Positions 1 through 7,301 of a stretch of DNA of 53,645 nucleotides are shown here, piece after piece. Made by a program: the position numbers and the translations under genes. This DNA comes from Bacteroidaceae bacterium. Lineage in GTDB: Bacteria > Bacteroidota > Bacteroidia > Bacteroidales > Bacteroidaceae. Every line of letters starts with the position of its first letter. Positions within the stretch are counted from its first letter, which is position 1. Under the pieces are notes generated by a model. That model was not told where the DNA came from and searched no databases. It saw only the letters and a program-made list of their open reading frames with translations. The stretch covers positions 1-53,645 of the forward strand of contig JAGAQY010000017.1 of NCBI GenBank assembly GCA_017622495.1, in the 5' to 3' direction.

Positions 1-47
1 GCCTGCTTTGCAGTCAGAAGGTGCTCTCTCTCGCAGAAAAATCACAA

Positions 48-220
48 GGCAATAATATAGGAGTTGTCCACATTCTTAAAATTCTCCTCCTAGGTTAGGA
101 GGATTACCCTCGAAGAGGGGGAGGTGGTACGCTTCTCGTAGATAATACCCCCTCCGCTTCGCTCGTCCCCCTAATCTAGGGGGACAATACCGAGGCTTGG
201 ACAACATCTATATTATTACC
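48..220 (+). mobile_element. MITE-like element, copy 1 (complete, 173 bp)
   Basis: The left end starts GGCAATAATATAG and the right end is its imperfect inverse, starting GGTAATAATATAG on the other strand. Including the following GTTGTCCA, 20 of 23 terminal positions match. The element sits between AATCACAA at 40-47 and AATCACAA at 221-228, an 8-bp sequence present only once in each uninterrupted 85-bp unit, so the duplication marks transposition. Inside are two hairpins, TCCTCCTA/TAGGAGGA and GTCCCCCTA/TAGGGGGAC, each with a 3-nt loop. There is no open frame of useful length, so it must be mobilised in trans. The transposase family is unknown; 8-bp duplications occur in several IS families. 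Confidence 0.85.
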
Positions 221-405
221 AATCACAAAGTAAACTTTGTGTTTTGCTCGCTTATTCGTACCTGTAGCCTGCTTTGCAGTCAGAAGGTACTCTCGCTCGC
301 AGAAAAATCACAAAGTAAACTTTGTGTTTTGCTCGCTTATTCGTACCTGTAGCCTGCTTTGCAGTCAGAAGGTACTCTCGCTCGCAGAAAAATCACAAAG
401 CAAGC

Positions 406-436
406 TTTGTATTTTGCTCGCTTATTCGTACCTTTG
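406..436 (+). promoter_or_regulatory. Bacteroidetes-type promoter at the end of the 85-bp array
   Basis: TTTG at 406-409, a 19-bp spacer, then TACCTTTG at 429-436 match the Bacteroidetes sigma-ABfr consensus (TTTG, 19-21 bp, TAnnTTTG). It is the only copy in the array with a perfect -7 box. Transcription would start near 443, only a few bases before the ATG at 447. Confidence 0.65.
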
Positions 437-446
437 TGGCATAGAT

Positions 447-818
447 ATGAAAAGTGCGTTGAAGTACATTATACCGCTTATATGCTTCGTTGCTTTCTTC
501 GGGGGTAATGAAGCGGTGGTGAATGGGCAATACACATGCGCAGCTGTGGAGACGGCGATGCACAGTGCCGACTTCTCGGCCGAAGACACTGAGTGTATCC
601 TGACGCGCACCACATCTACGGTGAACGGTGCGCAGCGAGTGTCGAAGAACGTGCGGCAGAGCAAGCCTGGGCAGCGCCGATATAGTGCCGACCTGAAAAC
701 CTGCCAAGCACCGGCTTCCCGCTCCACAATATGGCTCAACGCCAATCCCCAAAACACCCTTTTCTCGTATTTCAATTCTGCCCGCCGACTGGTCAGTCTC
801 GGCAGGCTTATCATTTAG
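447..818 (+). CDS. Small secreted protein of unknown function (123 aa)
   Basis: The start at 447 is chosen because the reading frame upstream runs into the tandem repeats and a promoter ends at 436. The protein opens with a Lys-containing start and a hydrophobic stretch (YIIPLICFVAFFGG), a probable signal peptide. The rest is Ser/Thr- and Arg-rich with cysteines at several positions and ends in a hydrophobic LVSLGRLII tail. No known domain is recognised. The predicted transcription start is almost at the ATG, so the message would be nearly leaderless. It lies 188 bp upstream of the Na/Pi cotransporter; whether the two are co-transcribed is not clear. Confidence 0.55.
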   Translation: MKSALKYIIPLICFVAFFGGNEAVVNGQYTCAAVETAMHSADFSAEDTECILTRTTSTVNGAQRVSKNVRQSKPGQRRYSADLKTCQAPASRSTIWLNANPQNTLFSYFNSARRLVSLGRLII

Positions 819-865
819 TAGACTCAGCTTGCGAGTTGTAAGTTGAAATTAGCCGTCCGCATGGC

Positions 866-920
866 TGATTTCAATATCAAGTAGTTGCCGCATGGCAGCT
901 TACGTTTTCGTCATCGTTAC
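866..920 (+). repeat. Dispersed extragenic word shared with 4003-4047
   Basis: The stretch reads ATCAAGT, TTGCCG, ATGGCAG, then ACGTTTTCGTCATCGTTA. At 4003-4047 the same order of words recurs with small changes (ATCAAGTTGCCG, GGATGGCAG, CGTTTTCGTC, TCGTTA), and the inverse of the last word appears near 45253-45268. The TGCCG/GGCA parts are inverted. No gene is seen here. It appears to be a dispersed intergenic motif of this genome. Confidence 0.4.
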
Positions 921-1006
921 TGCCAAAGACAGTATCCTTTAAGCCCTTATAAGCAACGTCTTCTAAGGAGAAATCCATCAATCCACTAACTGATAAACAA
1001 AAGAAT

Positions 1007-2737
1007 ATGGGAATACTACAAATATTTACTTTGCTGGGAGCATTGGGCATGTTCCTCTATGGTATGAACCTAATGAGCTCGGGCCTGCAGAAGGCTGCAG
1101 GCGAGCGCATGCGCAGCTTCCTCTCAGCCATGACGTCGAACCCCCTCAAGGGCGTGCTGACGGGCCTTGGCATCACCTCAGTGATACAATCCTCCTCGGC
1201 CACCACGGTGATGGTGGTGAGCTTCGTCAATGCGGGTCTGCTCACGCTGGCCCAGGCCATCGGTGTCATCATGGGTGCCAACATCGGTACCACGGTGACG
1301 GCATGGCTGGTGTCGTGGCTGGGCTTCAAGGCCGACATCTCCATTCTTGCCGTGCCGCTCATGGCAGTGGGCTTCCTGCTCTCCAACTCGAAGCGCAACC
1401 AGCGCCGCAACATCAGTGAGCTCATCGTGGGCTTCTGCCTCTTGTTCCTGGGCTTGTCGTTCATGAAGGAGTCGGTGCCTGATCTCGGCGAGACCCCCGA
1501 GGTGCTGGCGTTCGTGCAGTCATGGTCGGCCCACGGCTTCGGCTCGGTGCTCATCTTCCTTGCTTTCGGCACCGTGCTCACGCTCATCCTGCAGTCCTCA
1601 TCGGCCACGATGGCCATCACGCTCATCATGCTCAGCATGGGCTGGATACCCTTCGAGATGGCTTGCGCCATGGTGCTGGGCGAGAATATCGGTACCACCA
1701 TCACGGCCAACATCGCCGCTTCGGTGGGCAACACGCAGGCCAAGCGTGCTGCCATGTCGCATACGCTCTTCAACGTCTTCGGTGTGGTGTGGGCGCTCAT
1801 CCTCTTTAAGCCCTTCCTCGGCCTCGTAGGTGCTATCACCGCTGGCCTCTTCGGCCTTCCCGACCCCTCCGCCGAGGGCTTTGCCGTGACCTCGCCCAAC
1901 TCGGCCGAAGCCACCGCCGCGCTCTACGGTCTGTCGATGCTGCACACGCTGTTCAACACCATCAATACCTTCATTCTCGTATGGTTTACCAAGCAGATAG
2001 CCCGTATCGTGACCTGGATAGTACGTGCCCCGAAGAATCAGGAGGGCGAGGCCTTCCGCCTCAAATACATCACCGCAGGTCCGCTCGCTACGCCCGAGCT
2101 CGCCACCGAGCAGGCCTCCGACGAGATCATCCATTTTGCCCAGGTCATGAAGAAGGGCTTCGGCTATGTGCAGGAGGCTCTCGTGGAGAACGACCCCGAC
2201 AAGTTTGAACTCCTGCGCGAGAAGCTCGTCAAGTACGAGGAGATATCCGACCGCATCGAATACGAGATAGCCACCTTCCTCAATGCCCTCTCGGCCGAGG
2301 AGATCAGTGAGAATACCTCGGTAAAGATCAAGGCGATGTACAAGATCATTGGTGAACTGGAGTCCTTGGGCGACTCGGGCGAGGCCATCAGTCGCATTCT
2401 CTCGCGTAAGAACGTCCACCGCAAGGTCTTCGATGCCGACACCCTGGCCAAGCTCACCAAGATGGCTGCCGTGGTCGACAATGCCTATACCGTGATGATT
2501 GACAATCTCTTGGCTGCTCATGCCGGCCGCCTCACCGAGATTTCCAACGCCTACAATGCCGAGGACCGCATCAATACCCTGAGAAACAACCTACGCGACG
2601 AGGCCATCGAGGAGATTGACCGCCAGGGCAAGAACTATCAGACCAGCGTCTACTACATGGACCTTGTGGGCGAACTGGAGAAGATGGGCGACTTCATGAT
2701 CAACGTGTCGCAAGACCTCGAGAAGGCATACAGGTAA
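1007..2737 (+). CDS. Na+/phosphate cotransporter family protein with PhoU-like tail
   Basis: A 576-aa inner-membrane protein. Two Na/Pi-cotransporter repeats each carry the signature QSSSAT (about residues 61-66 and 196-201), the substrate-binding duplication typical of NptA/YjbB-type carriers. Hydrophobic helices run to about residue 330. The last 200 residues are charged and helical, like the PhoU-type domains often fused to this family. The expected role is sodium-coupled phosphate uptake, or in YjbB-like members phosphate export; the direction cannot be told from sequence. It is flanked by a hairpin terminator at 2794 and has no partner genes of the Pst system nearby. Confidence 0.9.
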   Translation: MGILQIFTLLGALGMFLYGMNLMSSGLQKAAGERMRSFLSAMTSNPLKGVLTGLGITSVIQSSSATTVMVVSFVNAGLLTLAQAIGVIMGANIGTTVTAWLVSWLGFKADISILAVPLMAVGFLLSNSKRNQRRNISELIVGFCLLFLGLSFMKESVPDLGETPEVLAFVQSWSAHGFGSVLIFLAFGTVLTLILQSSSATMAITLIMLSMGWIPFEMACAMVLGENIGTTITANIAASVGNTQAKRAAMSHTLFNVFGVVWALILFKPFLGLVGAITAGLFGLPDPSAEGFAVTSPNSAEATAALYGLSMLHTLFNTINTFILVWFTKQIARIVTWIVRAPKNQEGEAFRLKYITAGPLATPELATEQASDEIIHFAQVMKKGFGYVQEALVENDPDKFELLREKLVKYEEISDRIEYEIATFLNALSAEEISENTSVKIKAMYKIIGELESLGDSGEAISRILSRKNVHRKVFDADTLAKLTKMAAVVDNAYTVMIDNLLAAHAGRLTEISNAYNAEDRINTLRNNLRDEAIEEIDRQGKNYQTSVYYMDLVGELEKMGDFMINVSQDLEKAYR

Positions 2738-2793
2738 CCCATACCTTTCGCTGCGATGCTCCTGCCATCGCGTGAAAACAAGATTCCTAAAGT

Positions 2794-2826
2794 AAAGGGA
2801 CGGATGCAATGTCCGTCCCTTTGTTT
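2794..2826. terminator. Hairpin terminator between convergent units
   Basis: AAAGGGACGGA at 2794-2804 pairs perfectly with TCCGTCCCTTT at 2812-2822 around a 7-nt loop, followed by TTTG and a T-rich stretch. It lies between the cotransporter (ends 2737) and the minus-strand operon (ends 2895), so it can serve both directions. Confidence 0.75.
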
Positions 2827-2894
2827 CTTCCCCTCATCCTCGGGATAGAATGTCTCGCGAGAGACCGTATGGGTGAGAATAAGGAAACGCAGAT

Positions 2895-3029
2895 TTACCG
2901 AACGATGCTGAACGCACTCTGCTCGGTAAGCTCATAGCCCGGCTTCTTCCCGAGGTTCCAATAGAGTTTGGAACGGAAAAAGAAGAGGAAGCAAGCTCCG
3001 AACCAGAGGACAGCCACCCACATGCTCAT
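2895..3029 (-). CDS. Small membrane protein (44 aa) coupled to the LolA-like gene
   Basis: This short frame starts with an ATG that overlaps the TGA stop of the LolA-like gene (ATGA junction at 3026-3029), a strong sign of translational coupling. The product opens MSMWVAVLWFGACFLFFF, a single membrane segment, followed by a basic, aromatic stretch (RSKLYWNLGKKPGYEL). It ends at a TAA at 2895-2897 in front of the shared terminator, so it is the last gene of the polyene-type operon. No family is recognised. A role as a small membrane partner of the exporter or carrier is only an inference from position. Confidence 0.6.
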   Translation of the reverse strand: MSMWVAVLWFGACFLFFFRSKLYWNLGKKPGYELTEQSAFSIVR

Positions 3030-3637
3030 TTCTTGATGGCAAACAGGCTGCTGTCGAGCTGTGCACCCACCCGAACGTCGGTCAGCGTATAGGAGGTGTA
3101 GTCGCCATTGGTGTAGTGCATCATGATAGTGCTGATGCGCTTGGTGCCTTTGTCGTAGCGTGCCTCCACCTTACTGATGCCTCCGCGTGCCTTCTCGTCG
3201 TCGAGCTCCACCTCCACGATGTGGCAGTCGTCCAGCTCGTCTACATTCATCTTTGTCATATACTCCTCGGCTTCGTGGTAGTCGCCCGTCATGGCAGCCA
3301 GCAGCATGATGCGCATCATCTTGGCAGTGCCGCTCTTGGCGCTCATCACACGGCGCTTGCCCTTGGTCACCATCATCACCTGCATGTCGTTGATGACAAA
3401 GCAGTCGCCTGCAGGCTCATCATAGTGGATTGACATGAGCCCCGGGGCATACTGGAAGCTGGCCGTGCTGCTGACGGTAGTCTCCAAGAGGGCTACGTAC
3501 TTGTCTTGCTGTAGGCGCGACACGATACTTGTGGTACTACTGCCTACTTGCTTGATGGCATCGAGCACGGCGTGGTCTTGCGCTGCCATCCACATGGGAG
3601 CAGCAATAATCATTAGGGAGAGAAGGACTTTTTTCAT
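3026..3637 (-). CDS. LolA-like outer-membrane lipoprotein carrier (203 aa)
   Basis: An N-terminal signal peptide (MKKVLLSLMIIAAPMWMAAQ) precedes a periplasmic domain that resembles LolA: an early segment (SIVSRLQQDKYV...LLETTVSSTASF), the G-x-M-S-I-H-Y-D segment in which the 'uncoated' substrate is tested, and repeated beta strands ending in FAIKK. LolA-like proteins are regular members of aryl polyene clusters, where they are thought to move lipid-linked product across the periplasm with an MMPL exporter. The MMPL gene lies upstream, separated by a 415-bp gap that holds MITE copy 2. This carrier is probably dedicated to the cluster; the housekeeping LolA is not expected here. Confidence 0.75.
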   Translation of the reverse strand: MKKVLLSLMIIAAPMWMAAQDHAVLDAIKQVGSSTTSIVSRLQQDKYVALLETTVSSTASFQYAPGLMSIHYDEPAGDCFVINDMQVMMVTKGKRRVMSAKSGTAKMMRIMLLAAMTGDYHEAEEYMTKMNVDELDDCHIVEVELDDEKARGGISKVEARYDKGTKRISTIMMHYTNGDYTSYTLTDVRVGAQLDSSLFAIKK

Positions 3638-3719
3638 GAATTATGATTTATGAATTATGATTTTTTTTTAATGGCACACGGATGACACTGATTTTGCGGA
3701 TTGCCACAGATTTTTTTTT

Positions 3720-3960
3720 GGTAATAATATAGATGTTGTCCAAGCCTCGGTATTGTCCCCCTAGATTAGGGGGACGAGCGAAGCGGAGGGGGTATTATCT
3801 ACGAGAAGCGTACCACCTCCCCCTCTTCGAGGGTTAAGGCCTTCGGCACTCCTTTGTGAAGCTAAAGCTTCAGTCGTCGCTACCGACGCTAATGCTCCGC
3901 GTCGGCCTCCTAACCTAGGAGGAGAATTTTAAGAATGTGGACAACTCCTATATTATTGCC
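3720..3960 (-). mobile_element. MITE-like element, copy 2 (241 bp, with internal insert)
   Basis: This is the inverse orientation of copy 1 with the same ends (GGTAATAATATAG on the left, inverse of GGCAATAATATAG on the right) and the same two internal hairpins. It lies between T-runs at 3711-3719 and 3961-3970, compatible with an 8-bp duplication of TTTTTTTT. It differs from copy 1 by about 70 bp inserted between the TAGGAGG and CCCTCGAAG parts (roughly 3832-3907). The insert contains GCACTCCTTTGTG, the palindrome AAGCTAAAGCTT and CAGTCGTCGC, a module also present at 14519-14555. The element separates the MMPL exporter gene from the LolA-like gene. Confidence 0.85.
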
Positions 3961-4052
3961 TTTTTTTTTTCATTATCCATTATCTATTATCCATTGTCCA
4001 TTATCAAGTTGCCGTCCGGATGGCAGTTTTCGTTTTCGTCTTCGTTAATCTT

Positions 4053-6503
4053 TCATCTTTCATAAAACTTCCTGAACAGGTAGGGCTGCAGGGTATAGGA
4101 AATGATTACTGTGGAGGTCATACCTATAATGGTGACCAAACCTACCGAACGTATGGCGGGGTGCACGGCAAAGAATAGCGAGCCTACACCCACGAGCAGC
4201 ACGAAGGCCGAGAACACGATGGCCGACTTGTGGGGCAGCAGCAGGTCGCCCGTGCCGCGCTGGCGTGCCAGCAGCCCCTCCATGATGAAGATGCTGTAGT
4301 CGACGCCGATGCCGAAGATGAAGGTCGACACCACGATGTTGATGAGGTTAAACTGCATGCCTGTCATGGCCATCACGCCAATCACGATGTACCAGCTCAG
4401 TGCCATGGGCAGGAAGGCGATGATGGAGAGCACCACGCTGCGGAACGAGATGAGCAGTACCACAAACACGAACGCCATGGCTATGTATAGCGCGGTGTTG
4501 AAGTCGTCGTTGATGAGCTTCACCGTCTGCCCCGTATAGTAGTAGGGGTCCACCACAAGGAAATGGGGCGAGGCCGCGTTCACGGCATCGCAAAGGGCGG
4601 TGAGTTGCGCCTTGGGTACTTGCACGGGGAAGAATATCATGTACCTGTCGCCGCTCTTCTCTACGATGATGGATTGCAGCATCTCGGGCAGTGCCTCGCT
4701 CTCGAAGATATAATTAGGTTCATAGTCGGCCTTGGCCATTGCGAAGAAGGGGGCAAACATACGTGTATTGAGACCTGCCTCCGGCGCATGCTTCTCGATG
4801 AGCCGGCTCACCTGGGCCAGATGCTCCTCATCCCAGTAGTTGCGCCATTGTGCCAGTCGCTCGCGTTGCTGGGCTTTTGATACGAGTAGCCCCGAGGGGT
4901 TGGTATAGCTGCGCAGCAGGCTGTCGGCCTTGAGCGCATCGAGCGTGGTGGCCAAGGCATGGGCATAGGTGATGGCGCTGTCGGGGTGCTCGGCTGCAGC
5001 AGCAAAGTAGGTGGTGGTGCAGCCCGAGGGTGATTTTGAGGCCAGCAGGTCCATCGTACGCTGCACGTCGGGCTCGGTGTAACCGATATTCTTCAGGTCA
5101 GAATCAAAGGTAAGGCTTCGCGAAGCGATGATGCATACCACGCTCAGCACCACGATACCCCACACGAGCACGGGCTTGCGGTCGAAGGGATAGCTGTTGA
5201 TACGGTCGATGAGCATGAAGGCTCTGCGGCTGCGCCGTGTGCGTCGCTTGCTGAAGAAGTGTGGCAGATAGAAGAGGCAAAACAGCGTAGTGCCCACTAT
5301 CTCGAAGGCCGCAAAGAAACCAAAGTCCTGCAGCAGTTCGCTCTTGGTGAGCAGCAGGCCCATGAAGGAGCCTATGGTAGTGAGTGCGCCGAGGATGACG
5401 GGGCGTGTCTGGTCGCGCAGTATCTGTATGGGGTCTTCCACATACTTCGTATGGGTGAGCACGTGTAGGCAATAACTGAGTGCCACGCCCACTACTACGG
5501 CACCGAGCCCCAGCACCATGAGCGACATCTTGCCCTTGATGAGGTATACCATACCCAAGGCAAAGATGCTGCCGTAGACTACAGGCATCACCAGGAGGGG
5601 TATGGTGCTCTTGTTGCGGAAGCAGAAAGCGATGACAAAGCAGATGATGAGCAGCGCCACACCGATGGTGCGCACAAGGTCGAGCTTGATACAGGTGGAG
5701 TTGTAGGCACTCTGTATGGGCGAACCGCTGTAGCCTATGCGCACATCTGGATAGTTCTCCTCAACGATGCGGATAGCCTCCTCCATCTCGTCTACGAGTT
5801 GGCCGTTCTTGCCCGACTCGCTGGAGCTGATCGACGGGAATATATACCCTTGGCAGACGGTTTCGTCGCCCGTGAAGAGGTGGTTGTTCACCAGTGCCAG
5901 CTGCTTGCCTTCACCGCTCCCTGCAAACTGATGTGCCAGGCGCCGGCCGAGCACGCTGCGCAGTCCTATGGGGTCGTGCGTGATGAGCGGTTGCAGCATG
6001 GGGCCCATCTCGGAGAGCAGCATATCGTAGTTGTCAGTCATCACCTGCGCCACATTGTCGGCCGTGAGCAGACTGTCGATAAGCGCATAATCCTCTGCCT
6101 CGATATACGAGGGCAGGTTGGCCAGCAAGTAATCGACGGCGCCGGTGAGCATCTCCTCGTCGAGCGCGTAGAGCGTAGACTCCACGTAGCGGTGTGTGGT
6201 GTCGATCTCCTCGAGCAGGGCAAAAAACTCATCGCACGCCTCGGTGAGCGTGTAGGAGTCCACCTCATCGGTCTCTGGCTCGAAGATGACAGTGATACGG
6301 TCCTTCACCCTCAGGTCGGCAAAAGCCAACTGCCCGCTGCCCGTATCGGCTGCGGGAACCAGTTTGGATATATCCTCCTCCAAGTAGAGCCGGGAGCCGA
6401 GATACCCAAACACGCCCAGTGTGACCACGAGCGTGAGGTACATGACCAGCTTATGCTTACTGAAATAGCGGTATGCCGCTACCGTGATGTCCGATGCTTT
6501 CAT
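4053..6503 (-). CDS. MMPL/RND-type exporter of the polyene operon (816 aa)
   Basis: The protein has the two-fold layout of RND/MMPL lipid exporters. TM1 (about residues 20-38, LVMYLTLVVTLGVFGYLG) is followed by a large periplasmic domain to about residue 270 and a five-helix block (TIGVALLIICFVIAF onward). A second half repeats this, with a periplasmic loop after SDLKNIGYTEPD and helices ending near the C terminus. Conserved patches such as GVALSYCLHVLTH and GIGVDYSIFIMEG match the functional TM4/TM10 segments. Exporters of this type in aryl polyene clusters move the finished lipid to the periplasm. It lies between the ketoreductase gene (31-bp gap) and the MITE. Confidence 0.85.
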   Translation of the reverse strand: MKASDITVAAYRYFSKHKLVMYLTLVVTLGVFGYLGSRLYLEEDISKLVPAADTGSGQLAFADLRVKDRITVIFEPETDEVDSYTLTEACDEFFALLEEIDTTHRYVESTLYALDEEMLTGAVDYLLANLPSYIEAEDYALIDSLLTADNVAQVMTDNYDMLLSEMGPMLQPLITHDPIGLRSVLGRRLAHQFAGSGEGKQLALVNNHLFTGDETVCQGYIFPSISSSESGKNGQLVDEMEEAIRIVEENYPDVRIGYSGSPIQSAYNSTCIKLDLVRTIGVALLIICFVIAFCFRNKSTIPLLVMPVVYGSIFALGMVYLIKGKMSLMVLGLGAVVVGVALSYCLHVLTHTKYVEDPIQILRDQTRPVILGALTTIGSFMGLLLTKSELLQDFGFFAAFEIVGTTLFCLFYLPHFFSKRRTRRSRRAFMLIDRINSYPFDRKPVLVWGIVVLSVVCIIASRSLTFDSDLKNIGYTEPDVQRTMDLLASKSPSGCTTTYFAAAAEHPDSAITYAHALATTLDALKADSLLRSYTNPSGLLVSKAQQRERLAQWRNYWDEEHLAQVSRLIEKHAPEAGLNTRMFAPFFAMAKADYEPNYIFESEALPEMLQSIIVEKSGDRYMIFFPVQVPKAQLTALCDAVNAASPHFLVVDPYYYTGQTVKLINDDFNTALYIAMAFVFVVLLISFRSVVLSIIAFLPMALSWYIVIGVMAMTGMQFNLINIVVSTFIFGIGVDYSIFIMEGLLARQRGTGDLLLPHKSAIVFSAFVLLVGVGSLFFAVHPAIRSVGLVTIIGMTSTVIISYTLQPYLFRKFYER

Positions 6504-6534
6504 CCTAATCCTATATTATTTCCTATAAAAATCA

Positions 6535-7266
6535 TCAAGTATACAGGCCACCGTTGATTGAGATGACCTCTCCAGTGATGTAGCTCGAATGGTCCGAAGC
6601 GAGGAACGATACCAGATGAGCCACCTCCTCGGCACTGCCAAAGCGCCCCATGGGGATACCTTGCTTGAGCGATTCCTCGTCGAGCCCCTCGGTCATGTCG
6701 GTAGCGATGAACCCCGGCGCGATAGCGTTGACGGTAATGTTGCGGTTTGCCACCTCAAGGGCAAGGGCCTTGGTGGTAGCGATGAGGGCGCCCTTGGCTG
6801 CAGAGTAGTTGCATTGTCCGGGCAGTCCCTTAATGCCACTTACCGATGCCATATTGATGATGCGTCCGTGGCGTTTGCGGGCCATGCGCTTGAGCACGGG
6901 TTGTGTGACGTGGTAGAAACCGTCCAAGGTGGTGTTGATGACATTGTGCCACTGGGCATCCTCCATGAAGAGCAACACCGCATCGCTGCGCATACCTGCA
7001 TTGTTGACGAGCACATCGATGTAGTCGTCCTTGCCGTGAGCCGCTGCCCAAGCCTCCAGTGCGGCGTGCGTGGCTTCCTTGTCCGACACGTCGAAGGGCA
7101 GCAGTTCGGCTACGCCGCCTTCGGCCTCAATCAGTTGTTTCACCTCGATGGCCTTCTGCTCGGCCGAACGGTAGTTGATAAGTATGGCAAATCCGTCTTT
7201 GGCCAACTGCAGGCATACGGCGCGGCCTATGCCACGTGAGCCACCGGTAACTAATGCGTATTTCAT
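6535..7266 (-). CDS. 3-oxoacyl-ACP reductase, FabG-like SDR (243 aa)
   Basis: A classical short-chain dehydrogenase with the cofactor motif TGGSRGIG (residues 7-14), NNAG (88-91) and the catalytic set Asn111, Ser141, Tyr154 and Lys158 (YSAAK). Length and sequence match FabG. In the operon it would reduce the beta-keto group left by the ketosynthase, like ApeQ in aryl polyene assembly. Because it sits among dedicated hotdog dehydratases, an ACP and a ketosynthase, it is more likely a pathway enzyme than the housekeeping FabG, but sequence alone cannot exclude a shared role. Confidence 0.88.
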   Translation of the reverse strand: MKYALVTGGSRGIGRAVCLQLAKDGFAILINYRSAEQKAIEVKQLIEAEGGVAELLPFDVSDKEATHAALEAWAAAHGKDDYIDVLVNNAGMRSDAVLLFMEDAQWHNVINTTLDGFYHVTQPVLKRMARKRHGRIINMASVSGIKGLPGQCNYSAAKGALIATTKALALEVANRNITVNAIAPGFIATDMTEGLDEESLKQGIPMGRFGSAEEVAHLVSFLASDHSSYITGEVISINGGLYT

Positions 7267-7301
7267 ATTTGAGTTTATGGGTTCTTAAGTTTATGAGTAT
7301 T

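Larger units (their letters stand above)
1..440 (+). repeat. 85-bp tandem repeat array, split by a MITE
   Basis: Units start at 221, 306 and 391, exactly 85 bp apart. Positions 1-47 are the end of a further unit, cut off from the rest by the element at 48-220. Each unit carries a palindrome with the core AAAGTAAACTTT, a TTTG, a 19-bp spacer, a TACCTGTA box, the hairpin CTGCTTTGCAG and the linker AGAAGGTACTCTCG. The last unit, which is partial, has TACCTTTG instead of TACCTGTA and the changed palindrome CAAAGCAAGCTTTG. The array is non-coding: the unit length is not a multiple of three and the content is dominated by palindromes. It shares its architecture with the array at 14255-14860. Confidence 0.9.

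Noticed and set aside
48..220. Rho-independent terminator or riboswitch instead of a MITE
   Set aside because: Inverted ends, three dispersed copies in both orientations and the 8-bp duplication are explained by transposition, not by a conserved leader.
1..440. CRISPR array
   Set aside because: Units are directly adjacent with no unique spacers and there is no cas gene in the window; the same applies to 14024-14148.
237..446. Upstream extension of the small secreted protein through the 85-bp repeats
   Set aside because: The extension is repeat-encoded, hydrophobic noise and lies upstream of the predicted promoter; the signal peptide begins at 447.
1057..2521. Long antisense frames under the Na/Pi cotransporter gene
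   Set aside because: They are shadows of a GC-rich gene; the cotransporter signatures fix the real frame.
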